Below are positions 1-9,363 of a DNA stretch of 50,758 nucleotides, in pieces. Below the pieces are notes generated by a model. The model had not been told where the DNA came from. It saw only the letters and a list, made by a program, of their open reading frames with translations, and did no database searches. Position numbers and translations under genes: made by a program. The DNA is from Candidatus Hydrogenedentota bacterium (GTDB lineage: Bacteria; Hydrogenedentota; Hydrogenedentia; Hydrogenedentales; CAILVY01), in assembly GCA_029565395.1 (NCBI GenBank), contig JAKQOG010000276.1:1-50758 (forward strand), given 5' to 3'. Positions within the stretch are counted from its first letter, which is position 1. Each line of letters opens with the position of its first letter.

Positions 1-88
1 GAATATATCCTGCCCCGCCAAAACCCGCCTTGACCTCACCTTGCGCTAAACACAGATCATTTTCTTGGTCATGCGGTCCTCGCCTTGG

Positions 89-508
89 TTAACATGTTCC
101 ATGGGCCAGCAGCGCCACCTTTTTCCCCTCGTGATAGCATTGGTTATACATCCGGCACGCCGCGGGGGTCGGCGCGACAATCAACTCCTGAATCCCATGT
201 TTTTCAATATCCTCCTTGACCTTGTCCGGCACCTCAATGGCACTTGATATGCCGATGCCCAGGATCAGCACCTCCACCTTCTCTTCATAAACCCGCTCGA
301 TCATCGATTTTTTCAGACAATGCCCCTCCCGCTCTTTCCAGCGCCGCACCTTCTCCCCCAGCAGGAAAATATCTTTCCCCTTGCCAACACGTCCTTTCTC
401 TGTTTCGGAATGTTCTTCTCCATTAATCACGAACCCGCCCCAGAACACCCGCAGAATCGGACCCCGTGCATCGTGATAAAGATCCTTCGCGTTTCCTTCT
501 GTATACAT
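89..508 (-). CDS. Mth938-like (DUF498) domain protein
   Basis: A 139-aa soluble protein of the Mth938/DUF498 fold, the small alpha/beta family that also includes the mitochondrial complex I assembly factor NDUFAF3. The biochemical role of the bacterial members is not settled. Visible family features are an N-terminal segment with GFVINGE, the central strand-loop EVLILGIGISSAIEVP, and the C-terminal block PTPAACRMYNQCYHEGKKVA followed by LLAHGTC at the very end. The start is the ATG at 508, because GGAGGG lies eight bases upstream; an in-frame ATG ten codons earlier has no comparable site. Length fits the family (about 110-130 aa). It lies downstream of the GH4 gene with a 118-bp gap and may be a separate unit. 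Family confidence is good; function is open. Confidence 0.8.
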   Translation of the reverse strand: MYTEGNAKDLYHDARGPILRVFWGGFVINGEEHSETEKGRVGKGKDIFLLGEKVRRWKEREGHCLKKSMIERVYEEKVEVLILGIGISSAIEVPDKVKEDIEKHGIQELIVAPTPAACRMYNQCYHEGKKVALLAHGTC

Positions 509-626
509 GGCCCGCCCTCCTGTCCAATAAAATCTCATATCTGAATTTCGCTCTATCCCATAGTATACTCCAATTAATCATCCAAGAAGTATGCATTCAT
601 GATGTTTCAGGAGAACATCACGCAGA

Positions 627-1970
627 TCAGTGCAGTGCCGGAAGCAACCCCTGCTGTAATGCGATCATTTCATCAATGCATTCGATGGCGCGGCGGTACG
701 AATAGCATGTGGGATCCAGTAAAAACGCCTGGATCAATTTCTCTTTCGATTGCTCCGCATACGCCTCGACCAGCAATTGATGAATGCTCCCCTGAAGCCG
801 GATCATCGCGGCGATTCCTTCCGGCAAGGGCGGCATCGGCACGGGATGCAATTCCTTATCATCTGCAATTGCAGGCACTTCCACCACCATACGCTCTGGA
901 AGATTGGGCACTATGCCCCTATTCTGAATATTGATTGCGGGAAGTTCTTGGCGCATGCCGCAGGCAACGCCTTCCATGATGGGGACGGCCAGTTCACCGG
1001 ACGGTTTTAAGGGGGCCTTATCAAATCGAGTAAGGGCGGGCGCGGGTTTTATCCAAGGCCGTTTCGTGGGATGCTCGGAGAGCGAGTACACGAATTCCGG
1101 CGCTTCGCCGGATTGCCAGGGGTGGCCATTGACCGGGTCGTAAAAGAACTCCAATTCGCCGCAATAGAACTCGTTTGCCCAGTGAATGTATTCACCGTAA
1201 TGATTCGGAGCGGGGGAGGGCCACAGCCCGAACCGCCGGAAAAGGATGCGCGCCAGGGCGAGTTCATGCCAGTCGTGGAGCCAGTCGCCCTGCGCTTCCG
1301 CCGCGCGCAACTGCGGATATAAGTCTGCGCCGGTAGCGCGATCCTTCACCCAGGAAAACCAAGTGAAATGATTGATGCCGCACGCCGCAGCGTCCAGATC
1401 TTCAACGGATTTGTTCAATAGCCGTGACAATTGTTTCAAACCCATGAACACACCGTGGCACAGTCCCACGTTCCGGATGGAGGTCAATCGGGACACCGCC
1501 TCGCACAATTTGTGTTCGGGATTGCTGAAGTTCAGGAGCCATGCGTCGGGACACTGCCGTTCCATCGCGCGGGCAATATCCACCATTGGTCCCATGTTGC
1601 GCAGTGCATGAAACAGGCCGCCGGGTCCACCGTTTTCCCCATAGATCTGCTGGAACCCATGCTTGCGCGGGATGTGAAAATCCTGCGCCCAATAGAGATA
1701 CCGATCCACCTCGATGGCCGTCACCACAAATCGGGCATTCTTCAGGGCGCTTTCGAGTTCCGTAGTGGTTTGGATGGAGACCGTGCGGTTCAATTGCGCC
1801 GCCACCATGCGGGCATACTCGCTGATTTCACCCAAATGATCCGCCACTTTGTCCATCAACACCAGATCGATCCTTTGCTCACATAAGGGATCGCTCAACA
1901 AAATATCCCGTACCGTCGCCGGACCAAACGACCGGCTGCCCGCGCCCACCAACACGATCTTTACGCTCAT
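627..1970 (-). CDS. GH4 family NAD/Mn-dependent glycosidase (alpha-glucuronidase/galactosidase-like)
   Basis: A 447-aa cytoplasmic glycoside hydrolase of family 4. These enzymes cleave glycosides by an NAD-assisted oxidation-elimination mechanism with a divalent metal. The N-terminal dinucleotide-binding motif VGAGSRSFG is at residues 8-16, and ENGGPGGLFHALR is at 112-124. The metal ligands of the family are present: Cys171 in the CHG motif and His201 in GINHFTWF. From memory of the literature, the residues after Cys-His track substrate, and CHG is associated with alpha-glucuronidases, whereas CHS goes with alpha-galactosidases and CHE with alpha-glucosidases; I use this only as a hint. Length matches the family (430-480 aa). 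The start ATG has AAAGGA nine bases upstream. No signal peptide is seen. The neighbouring GH78 rhamnosidase on the same strand suggests shared use on rhamnose- and uronate-containing glycans. Confidence 0.88.
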   Translation of the reverse strand: MSVKIVLVGAGSRSFGPATVRDILLSDPLCEQRIDLVLMDKVADHLGEISEYARMVAAQLNRTVSIQTTTELESALKNARFVVTAIEVDRYLYWAQDFHIPRKHGFQQIYGENGGPGGLFHALRNMGPMVDIARAMERQCPDAWLLNFSNPEHKLCEAVSRLTSIRNVGLCHGVFMGLKQLSRLLNKSVEDLDAAACGINHFTWFSWVKDRATGADLYPQLRAAEAQGDWLHDWHELALARILFRRFGLWPSPAPNHYGEYIHWANEFYCGELEFFYDPVNGHPWQSGEAPEFVYSLSEHPTKRPWIKPAPALTRFDKAPLKPSGELAVPIMEGVACGMRQELPAINIQNRGIVPNLPERMVVEVPAIADDKELHPVPMPPLPEGIAAMIRLQGSIHQLLVEAYAEQSKEKLIQAFLLDPTCYSYRRAIECIDEMIALQQGLLPALH

Positions 1971-2079
1971 GCCCAGGTTTCCTTTACGTTATTATCTCCC
2001 ATCCATATCGAAGATCCATTGTCCACCGCCGCCCTCTTGGAGTTCAACGTCACGACATATTTTCTCTAATAGCAACAAT

Positions 2080-2165
2080 AGTAGGTCACTTCTCCAGGAG
2101 GGACACTTTAAGGATTAGACTCGAGTCCAAAACAAAAGAAGTCCCACCTGGAGATGTGACCTACT
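2080..2165. repeat. Long imperfect inverted repeat (25-nt arms)
   Basis: Arms at 2080-2104 and 2141-2165 are reverse complements over 25 nt with two mismatches and enclose a 36-nt loop. The arms contain AGTAGGTCAC and TCTCCAGG. The element fills the 281-bp gap between the GH78 and GH4 genes. There is no T-run directly after the stem, so it looks more like a mobile extragenic palindrome or MITE-like element than a simple terminator, although it could act as one for the rhamnosidase transcript arriving from upstream. Nothing else recognisable is in the gap. Confidence 0.75.
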
Positions 2166-2251
2166 AATGGGACCCATTTGATCTGCAAAAATTTCCTCCG
2201 GGAGCACGTCGTGTTCCCGGAGGAGAGTGGCAATTTGTCCAATTCGTTGTT

Positions 2252-5200
2252 TTATTTGGGTGCGGGCATTTCGAAGGTGTAGAGGCCGGAGCCGGCGGTG
2301 TAGGCAGGCAGGCCGTTTTCCTTCTCGATAAATTTCAATCCAGCAGCTTCGGCGATGGGTTTGCCGGATTCGGTAATGGCGTTCATGTCAGCGGAGGGCA
2401 ACACGATCCGCGCTGTAACGTTGGCGGGAATGGTCACCTGCCACCGCAGCGTATCGCCGGATTTTTCCCAGTAGCTGAAGATTTCGCCGTAGGGGGAAAC
2501 ATGGGAGGTCTTGACATAGTCGAGTCCCGCCACGATGCACGGCTTCAACGTGATTTCCTTGAAACCGGGGGCCGCAGGGCGGATTCCGCCTACGTTCTGG
2601 TGGAGCCAGATGGCGAGGTCACCCACGAGCATCACGTGGTTGCCGGAATTCATCGCGGGATCCGCGGTGTCGCCGTTCCACAACTCCCAGATGGTGGTGG
2701 CGCCTTTACCGACCATGTAGCCCCAACTCGGATAGGTGGACTGACTGGCGAGCGTGAACGCCACGTCGGGTCGGCCATTATCCGTCAAGGTGCGCATGAG
2801 CCATTGTCCGCCGATGAGCCCGGTGGCCAAGTGTCCTTTGCCCACGTTCACGATATGGTCCACGAGCCGGTTGAACACCTTCTCGCGGACGTTGTCCGGC
2901 GCGAGACCGAATGCGAGCGGCAGCACACAGGTGGTTTCCGCGCCATTGGCGTATTTGCCTTCCTTTTCATTGAGGAATTTCTTGTTGAAGGCGGTCTTGA
3001 GCCGTTCCGCCAATGCAAGGAATTCATCCGCATCCTGTTGCTTGCCCAGCAGTTTGGCATACCGCGCCATCAGCTTGCAGTCCCAATAGAAATACGAGGT
3101 GCCGAGGAAATCGCCCGGTGTTTTGCGCGCGGGGTCCTTGGAGTGGATGAGCGTCTGCTCTTCCGGCGGCACGCACCAGTCGCCGTAGCTGTCCTTCGGC
3201 ATGATGTCATTGTCAAGATACTTGGTCATGTACATGATCCACTTTTTCATGCCGTCGTAGTGGCGTTCCATCACCCGCATGTCGCCGTACTGATCGTAAA
3301 GCATGCCCGGGACAATGATGAAGCTGCTGGGCCACGTCACATTGTCATTGTAGAGCGGCCAGTAAGCGGGGCAGACGTCCGACACGCTGCCATCCTCGCG
3401 TTGTGCGTCGTGCATGTCGCAGACCCACTTGGCGTAAAGCGCGGCGATGTTGTTGAGGTAGGATTCGCCACGGCACTCTTCCGAGCGGTCGCCGAGCCAG
3501 CCCTGGCGTTCATCGCGCTGCGGGCAGTCCGTGGGCATGCTGCGGTAGTTGCCTTCGACGCCCCAGCGGATGTTGTGCATGATCTGATTCACGAGTTTGT
3601 TCGAACACTCAAAGTTGCCCGCGCTCTCGATGTCATCATGTACGACTTGGCCCGTGATCGTATTCAGAGCCGGCGCACCGGGATAACCGGTCACTTCCAC
3701 GAAACGGAATCCGTGATAGGTGAAACGCGGCTCGTAGATTTCCTCTCCGCCACCCTTTAACACATATTCGTCTGTGACTTTCGCGCCGCGGATATTGTCA
3801 AGATACAGCGTGCCATCCGGTTTAAGGGTCTCGGCAAAGCGCATCCGGACTACCGCACCCTGCGGACCGGCTACCTTCAACGTACACCAGCCCACCATGT
3901 TCTGGCCCATGTCGTAAATGAAGAGGCCGGGCTTGGGATTGGTCACGGAGATGGGGTAGAGCGTATTAGTGACACGGATGGGTTCGGCCATCTGCGCAGA
4001 CAACACGCCGCCGGGTTCTTGCACCAGTTTGGCAGCTTGCCATTGCGCGTCATCGAATCCCGGCGCGTTCCAGCCCGGCAATTCCATGCGCGCATCGTAA
4101 ATTTCCCCGTCGTACTCATTGTTTGCGCGGATGGGGCCGTTGGCGGTCACTTTCCACGAATCATCGCTCACAATGGTGCGAGCACTGCCGTCTTCGAGTT
4201 CGAGTTGAAGCAGGAAGAGCATTTTGGGATAGCTGAAAGAGCGCGTAGCGGTGGGTTCCGTGGCGCGCGGCGCGAAATAGCGGCCATTGCCCAGCCAGAC
4301 CCCCAGTGCATTCTTGCCGGCATTAATGGTATCGAGGACGTCGTGCGTGACATAAAACACGCGCTTGTTGTATTCGGTGCATCCCGGCGAGAGCACTTCG
4401 TTCCCAATTTTCTTGCCGTTGATGTAGAGTTCCGAGAGGCCAAGGCCGGACAAGTAAGCGGTGGCGCGGCGCACGGGCGTGTCCACGTCGAATTCCTTGC
4501 GGAGCATGCGCGCGGGCAGCACCCGCGAATCCTGCGGCGAGAGTTTTTTCCAAGGGTCCATGCCATTGCCGCCGAGATCTTTGGCGGCGGCCCATGCGCC
4601 ATCATTGAACCCGGGTGTTTCCCAACCCGCCTCTTTCACCTTCGTGGATTTCCAGGAATCGTCCGTCTGGAGCGTCATGGGATTGCCGGAAGCAAAAGTA
4701 ATTTGAATCACAGAGAAGAGTCCGGCCGGATTTGGACTGTCGCCGGCGTTTTTCACTTCAACGGCGAGTACGTTGCTGCCGGGGTGCAGGAAATCAGTCA
4801 GGACAAATTCCCCGGCAACCTTAAAATCGTTCCAGCCGCCCACGCGTTTGCCATTGGCATAAAGCGTGGATTCATTATCCGCACCGACAAACCAGGAGGC
4901 TTTCGCCACAGTGGTTTCCGGCAACGTAAAGGTTTTGCGGAAATACGCCTCGCCAACAGGCGCGTTTGATTGTGGCGTGCCTTCCGGATACCAGATCCAG
5001 CGGCCGGATTTCAGGTCGGGGCCTTTTGTGTCATAGGCATCGTCCGTATCCAAACCAACCCATTTTGCCCCCGCCCAGTCCGCTTCGTTCAAAAGGCCCA
5101 TAGTCCAGGAAGCCGTCTCGCTCCAGGGCGATTCCTTTCCATCCTGGTCCCACGCCTTTACTTTCCAGTAGCAGGCCTGATGCGATGCAAGGGGCTTGCC

Positions 5201-5497
5201 GTAGTAAGCGATTTGAATGGCGGCGCCCGACTCGATCTTGCCCGAATCCCAAAGATCGCCTTGATTCTGATCCAGGGCAGCCTTGGAACCGGCCACCAGG
5301 ATGGCATAGGCCGATTGCTGTTGCGCCCGGAGATCCGATCGCAAATTCCAACTCAGGCGCGGCTGAACCGCGTCGATGCCCAAAGGATTGACGCGATATT
5401 CGCAGCGAAGATTAAACGGTTGCATAAGTTCCGCCCCGGCCGGCATGGCCATGGCACAAAGCACAACGATGGTGAGTACTGAAATCCATTTTGTCAT
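2252..5497 (-). CDS. Secreted alpha-L-rhamnosidase, GH78
   Basis: A 1081-aa exported enzyme removing terminal alpha-L-rhamnose by inversion. A Sec signal peptide (MTKWISVL to PAGA, about 22 residues) is followed by the fibronectin-like N-terminal domain of bacterial rhamnosidases (NPLGIDAVQPRLSW), beta-sandwich sugar-binding-like domains, the (alpha/alpha)6 catalytic barrel from about residue 610, and a C-terminal beta-sandwich. The acid-side motif DCPQRDERQGWLGD lies near residue 655; its Glu corresponds to the general acid of characterised GH78 enzymes. The second catalytic Glu is in GATTIWELWNGD near 937, followed by the conserved NH of MNSGNH. AAGGAG seven bases before the ATG supports the start. 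The size is typical. No SusCD or PTS genes are adjacent, so it probably works alone or with the GH4 gene. The 44-bp gap to ntpD suggests it could receive readthrough from neither side in particular. Confidence 0.93.
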   Translation of the reverse strand: MTKWISVLTIVVLCAMAMPAGAELMQPFNLRCEYRVNPLGIDAVQPRLSWNLRSDLRAQQQSAYAILVAGSKAALDQNQGDLWDSGKIESGAAIQIAYYGKPLASHQACYWKVKAWDQDGKESPWSETASWTMGLLNEADWAGAKWVGLDTDDAYDTKGPDLKSGRWIWYPEGTPQSNAPVGEAYFRKTFTLPETTVAKASWFVGADNESTLYANGKRVGGWNDFKVAGEFVLTDFLHPGSNVLAVEVKNAGDSPNPAGLFSVIQITFASGNPMTLQTDDSWKSTKVKEAGWETPGFNDGAWAAAKDLGGNGMDPWKKLSPQDSRVLPARMLRKEFDVDTPVRRATAYLSGLGLSELYINGKKIGNEVLSPGCTEYNKRVFYVTHDVLDTINAGKNALGVWLGNGRYFAPRATEPTATRSFSYPKMLFLLQLELEDGSARTIVSDDSWKVTANGPIRANNEYDGEIYDARMELPGWNAPGFDDAQWQAAKLVQEPGGVLSAQMAEPIRVTNTLYPISVTNPKPGLFIYDMGQNMVGWCTLKVAGPQGAVVRMRFAETLKPDGTLYLDNIRGAKVTDEYVLKGGGEEIYEPRFTYHGFRFVEVTGYPGAPALNTITGQVVHDDIESAGNFECSNKLVNQIMHNIRWGVEGNYRSMPTDCPQRDERQGWLGDRSEECRGESYLNNIAALYAKWVCDMHDAQREDGSVSDVCPAYWPLYNDNVTWPSSFIIVPGMLYDQYGDMRVMERHYDGMKKWIMYMTKYLDNDIMPKDSYGDWCVPPEEQTLIHSKDPARKTPGDFLGTSYFYWDCKLMARYAKLLGKQQDADEFLALAERLKTAFNKKFLNEKEGKYANGAETTCVLPLAFGLAPDNVREKVFNRLVDHIVNVGKGHLATGLIGGQWLMRTLTDNGRPDVAFTLASQSTYPSWGYMVGKGATTIWELWNGDTADPAMNSGNHVMLVGDLAIWLHQNVGGIRPAAPGFKEITLKPCIVAGLDYVKTSHVSPYGEIFSYWEKSGDTLRWQVTIPANVTARIVLPSADMNAITESGKPIAEAAGLKFIEKENGLPAYTAGSGLYTFEMPAPK

Positions 5498-5541
5498 TGG
5501 TTAACTCCTTCCGATGTAACAAGGAACCCAAAATTGGCATA

Positions 5542-6168
5542 TTAGGTCTGCTGTGCAAGGCGCTGTGCCTTGATTTTCATCAATCGCGTGGTCGTGGATC
5601 GTTCTATTTCATCTAATTTCGTGGTAATGAATTTAATGGTTTCCACCATTCGCGGAATCACCGTGTGTTCCAACGCATTTACCCGGCGGCGCGTTTTTTC
5701 TATCTCAAAACTCATGCGGCGGACCGTTTCCTCGAGTTCGGCCATCCGCAGCAATTTGGGCAGGAATGATTTCAGGCTGGAAATAGCCTGGTCCAGTTCC
5801 GGCGAGGTGTGCACCAGGGAATACCCGCCCATGGACGCGCCAAACGCGATATCCAGATGCGGGACCTGCACGCCCATCAGCCGTTTGGGCTGAAGAACAA
5901 TTTGTAGATCCTGCTGTGACAGTTCAAGGGCGTCTTCCGTGATGCGGCGGGAAGATGTGGCCTCGGCCAGCACGAAAAGTTTCAGAATTTGCGGTAATTC
6001 CTCATCCACGGCAAGACGGAGTTCCTTGTACTCCTGGGCGATGGCGCCGAAGTCCTTCATCAAGCCGTCGAGCTTATCCTTGAGGAGTTTATGACCGCGC
6101 CGTGCCACCACCAGCCGCTTTCGCAGCCGGAGCAGTTCCATGCGCGTTGGATTGACCGCTAACCGCAT
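5542..6168 (-). CDS. ntpD: V-type ATP synthase subunit D
   Basis: A 208-aa central-stalk subunit, the rotor shaft that turns inside the A3B3 head. It begins with the diagnostic MRLAVNPTRMELLRLRKRL and consists almost wholly of two long coiled-coil helices (about 1-75 and 125-205) around a short less helical middle, as in other V/A-type D subunits. Length is typical (200-215 aa). It is the last gene of the operon, 43 bp after ntpB; that gap contains a perfect hairpin. Confidence 0.95.
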   Translation of the reverse strand: MRLAVNPTRMELLRLRKRLVVARRGHKLLKDKLDGLMKDFGAIAQEYKELRLAVDEELPQILKLFVLAEATSSRRITEDALELSQQDLQIVLQPKRLMGVQVPHLDIAFGASMGGYSLVHTSPELDQAISSLKSFLPKLLRMAELEETVRRMSFEIEKTRRRVNALEHTVIPRMVETIKFITTKLDEIERSTTTRLMKIKAQRLAQQT

Positions 6169-6182
6169 TCATCACTTTCCAC

Positions 6183-6202
6183 TCGTTCCCACTTGGGAAC
6201 GA
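6183..6202. repeat. Intercistronic perfect palindrome
   Basis: Nine-base arms TCGTTCCCA and TGGGAACGA flank a two-base loop between ntpB and ntpD. The perfect symmetry and intergenic position suggest a short repetitive extragenic palindrome or an mRNA-stabilising hairpin. It has no downstream T-run, so full termination before ntpD is unlikely. Confidence 0.6.
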
Positions 6203-6211
6203 ATAATTCAT

Positions 6212-7585
6212 TTATTTCGGCAGATACTTCTCGATCCATTGCTCCCGCACGCGTTTCAATTCCGCCCGCGGCAGCATGGTGAGCAGTTCCCACCCGATGT
6301 TCAGACTTTCTTCAATACTTCGGTTCTCTTCTTCGCCCTGCCGGATAAAACGATTCTCAAAAGCATCGGCGAATTTCACCATTTGCAGGTCCACGTCGCT
6401 CAGGGCGGACTCGCCGAGCACCACGGCCAACTCGCGGGCGTTTTTCCCGCGCGCATACGCGGCATAGAGCTGATTCATCACATCCGCGTGGTCCTCGCGT
6501 GTTTTTCCCTTCCCGATGCCCTTGTCTTTCAAACGGGACAGCGAAGGCAGCACGTCCACCGGAGGATAGATGCCTTGGGTATGAATGGGCCGGCTGATAA
6601 TGATCTGTCCCTCGGTGATATACCCCGTAAGATCCGGGATCGGATGCGTCTTGTCGTCTTCAGGCATGGTGAGCACGGGAATCTGGGTGATGGAGCCGTT
6701 TTTCCCCTTAATGCGGCCCGCCCGCTCATAAAGTGTAGAAAGATCCGTATAGAGATATCCGGGATAGCCGCGGCGTCCGGGAACTTCCTTGCGCGCGGCG
6801 GAAATCTCCCGCAGGGCCTCGCAGTAATTGGTGAGGTCCGTGAGGATCACCAGCACATGCATGTCCTTTTCATACGCGAGATATTCCGCGGCGGTGAGCG
6901 CCATGCGCGGCACGGCGATCCGCTCGATAGCGGGGTCGTCCGCAAGATTGATAAACAACACCGCGCGCTCGATGGCCCCGGTGCGGCGGAAGTCCTGAAT
7001 GAAAAACTCCGACTCCTCAAACGTGATGCCCATGGCCGCGAAGACCACTGCAAACTTTTCGCCGGTCTTCAGTACGCGCGCCTGGCGCGCAATCTGCGCG
7101 GCCATGCGCGCGTGCGGCATGCCCGACCCGGAAAACAGTGGAAGCTTCTGTCCGCGCACCAGCGTGTTCAAAAGGTCAATCGTGGAGATGCCCGTCTGGA
7201 TGAATTCGTTCGGGTAATCGCGTGCGAAGGGGTTCATCGGATTTCCGTTGATATTCAGCCATTTCTCCGGGATGATCTCCGGGCCATCGTCCATGGGACG
7301 TCCGAATCCGTCAAAGACCCGGCCCAACATGTCGGCGGACACGCCGAGTTCGATGCCTTTGCCGAGAAACTTGATGGCGATGTCCTGTGGCGAAAGACCG
7401 CTGGTGCCTTCAAAGACCTGCACGACGGCCTTGTCGCCGTTGACTTCGAGGACCCGGCCCCGGCGCGGTTCGCCGGTTGGGTCCTTGATGTCGGTCAGTT
7501 CGCCGTAGGTGATGCCTTCGACGCCCTCCACCAGGATGAGCGGGCCAATAATTTCGCGGGCGGTGCGATATTCTCTCGTAACCAC
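6212..7585 (-). CDS. ntpB: V-type ATP synthase subunit B
   Basis: A 457-aa regulatory, non-catalytic subunit of the A3B3 head. It aligns by eye from MVTREYRTAREIIGPLI through the nucleotide-fold core (LVRGQKLPLFSGSGMPHARMAAQIA), where the Walker A loop is replaced by SGSGMPH as expected for B subunits, to the C-terminal helical region (RAELKRVREQWIEKYLPK). The conserved YPGYLYTDLSTLYERAGR stretch is present. It starts one base after the ntpA stop codon, so translation is probably coupled. Confidence 0.97.
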   Translation of the reverse strand: MVTREYRTAREIIGPLILVEGVEGITYGELTDIKDPTGEPRRGRVLEVNGDKAVVQVFEGTSGLSPQDIAIKFLGKGIELGVSADMLGRVFDGFGRPMDDGPEIIPEKWLNINGNPMNPFARDYPNEFIQTGISTIDLLNTLVRGQKLPLFSGSGMPHARMAAQIARQARVLKTGEKFAVVFAAMGITFEESEFFIQDFRRTGAIERAVLFINLADDPAIERIAVPRMALTAAEYLAYEKDMHVLVILTDLTNYCEALREISAARKEVPGRRGYPGYLYTDLSTLYERAGRIKGKNGSITQIPVLTMPEDDKTHPIPDLTGYITEGQIIISRPIHTQGIYPPVDVLPSLSRLKDKGIGKGKTREDHADVMNQLYAAYARGKNARELAVVLGESALSDVDLQMVKFADAFENRFIRQGEEENRSIEESLNIGWELLTMLPRAELKRVREQWIEKYLPK

Positions 7586-7586
7586 G

Positions 7587-9338
7587 CTAAATTTCCTTTA
7601 TCGCTTGGCTGATGCGTTGTTTCAGGGCTTCCATTTGATCCAGGGCATCCTCCGCAATCAGTTTCGCCTTGGAAACCTCTTCCAGAGGGGCAATCGTCAA
7701 CAGTTTGCTCAAGGGCGCGCCATTCGCCATCGCCGGGCGCGCCTCATCGTAGTAATGCAAAATCACCGATAGCAGGTGGAACTGCTTGATTAGCGTCGTG
7801 TACGTATCGCGGTCATCGAAGGCGTTCTGATGCAAAAAATCTTCCCGGATCATTTTCGCCGCCTGCATCAGGAGCCGGTCTTCCGAGGGAAGCGCATCCA
7901 TGCCGACCAACCGTACCAACTCCTCCAATTCCGCTTCTTGTTGCAAAATGGCCATGGCCCGGCGGCGGTTTTCCTGCCATTTCGGATGCACATGTTCGTT
8001 GGCATGGCGATCCACCGCTTCCTGATATAACGAATACGAAGTAAGCCAGTTGATCGCGGGGAAGTGCCGCGCAAAGGCCAGTTTGTCGTCCAGGCCCCAA
8101 AACACTTTTACGACACGCAGGGTGGCCTGCACAACAGGTTCGGAAAAGTCGCCGCCGGGTGGAGATACGGCCCCGATCAACGACAACGTAGCCGGACGCG
8201 GCTCGGAACCCAGGCAGAGCACATTGCCCGCGCGTTCGTAGAAACCCGCGATCCGCGACGTCAGATATGCCGGATAGCCTTCTTCCCCCGGCATTTCCTC
8301 CAGACGGCCCGACATCTCCCGCATGGCCTCCGCCCAGCGGCTCGTGGAATCGGCCATGAGCGCCACGGAATACCCCATGTCGCGGAAATACTCCGCGATG
8401 GTGATGCCGGTAAACACACTGGCTTCGCGCGCGGCCACCGGCATGTTCGAGGTGTTGGCGATGAGCACGGTGCGCTCCATCAGCGCCTCGCCGGACTTCG
8501 GATCCTTGAGTTCCGGAAATTCCAAAAGCACGTCGGTCATCTCATTGCCGCGTTCGCCGCAACCGACATACACCACAATCTCCGCATTCGCCCATTTCGC
8601 CAACTGATGCTGCACGACGGTTTTTCCGCTGCCGAACGGCCCCGGCACGCAGGCCGTGCCGCCTTTGGTCATGGGGAACAGCATGTCCAACACGCGCTGC
8701 CCCGTCATAAGCACTTCTTGGGGCGGAAGTTTTTTCTGCACCGGGCGCGGCTGCCGTACAGGCCAGCGCTGCACCATGGTGACGTTCACGGGGCCGGTGG
8801 CGGTTTCGATAACGGCTATGACGGTGTCCACGTTGCCCCGCACAGGCATAATGGCCTTTACGGCGCCTGAAACATTAGGCGGCGTCATAATCTTGTGCGT
8901 CACCAGCTTGCTCTCTTGCACCGTCCCCAAAATATCGCCCGGCATTACAGTGTCACCGCCCTTGACCACGGGAACAAAATCCCATTGAGCGCTCCGGTCC
9001 AAGGCAGGGCTTTCGGCGCCGCGCACAATGTAGTTGCCGTATTGGGCGCTGAGTTTATCCAGCGGGCGCTGCACGCCGTCGTAGATCGATTTAATCAAGC
9101 CGGGGCCCAGTTCCACGCTCAAGGCTTCCCCGGTGCGGAACACGGGTTGTCCCGGACCAATCCCTTCGGTCTCTTCATATACCTGAATGGAGCAGCCGCC
9201 TCCACGAATCTCTATGATTTCGCCGAACAGCTTGTCGTGGCCCACGCGCACCATTTCATACATGCGCGCGCCGGGCAGCCCACGCGCCACCACCAGGGGT
9301 CCGGACACCTTCACTACTTCGCCGTGTGTTTCACTCAT
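7587..9338 (-). CDS. ntpA: V-type ATP synthase catalytic subunit A
   Basis: A 583-aa catalytic ATPase subunit. The Walker A loop GPFGSGKT is near residues 233-240, followed by VVQHQLAKW; the catalytic-glutamate region GCGERGNEMTDVLLEFPEL and the SRWAEAMREMSGRLEEMPGEEGYPAYL block are intact. The A-subunit-specific insertion before the P-loop (residues about 110-190, with the HKIMTPPNVSG strand) separates it from F-type beta. Length is typical (575-600). The protein is expected to be active in ATP hydrolysis or synthesis coupled to ion flow through the I/K membrane part. Confidence 0.97.
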   Translation of the reverse strand: MSETHGEVVKVSGPLVVARGLPGARMYEMVRVGHDKLFGEIIEIRGGGCSIQVYEETEGIGPGQPVFRTGEALSVELGPGLIKSIYDGVQRPLDKLSAQYGNYIVRGAESPALDRSAQWDFVPVVKGGDTVMPGDILGTVQESKLVTHKIMTPPNVSGAVKAIMPVRGNVDTVIAVIETATGPVNVTMVQRWPVRQPRPVQKKLPPQEVLMTGQRVLDMLFPMTKGGTACVPGPFGSGKTVVQHQLAKWANAEIVVYVGCGERGNEMTDVLLEFPELKDPKSGEALMERTVLIANTSNMPVAAREASVFTGITIAEYFRDMGYSVALMADSTSRWAEAMREMSGRLEEMPGEEGYPAYLTSRIAGFYERAGNVLCLGSEPRPATLSLIGAVSPPGGDFSEPVVQATLRVVKVFWGLDDKLAFARHFPAINWLTSYSLYQEAVDRHANEHVHPKWQENRRRAMAILQQEAELEELVRLVGMDALPSEDRLLMQAAKMIREDFLHQNAFDDRDTYTTLIKQFHLLSVILHYYDEARPAMANGAPLSKLLTIAPLEEVSKAKLIAEDALDQMEALKQRISQAIKEI

Positions 9339-9363
9339 GCTTCACATCCTTGGCTCAACACTT

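Noticed and set aside
1..88. Possible end of another gene at the left edge
   Set aside because: No frame of useful length or recognisable motif was seen in these 88 bases.
2501..3760. 419-codon plus-strand frame opposite the GH78 gene
   Set aside because: It is antisense to catalytic-domain sequence with clear GH78 motifs; composition is atypical and there is no ribosome-binding site.
6140..7612. 490-codon plus-strand frame opposite ntpB
   Set aside because: It lies antisense to an unmistakable V-ATPase B subunit, is His/Arg-rich with no motif, and arises from codon bias on the other strand.
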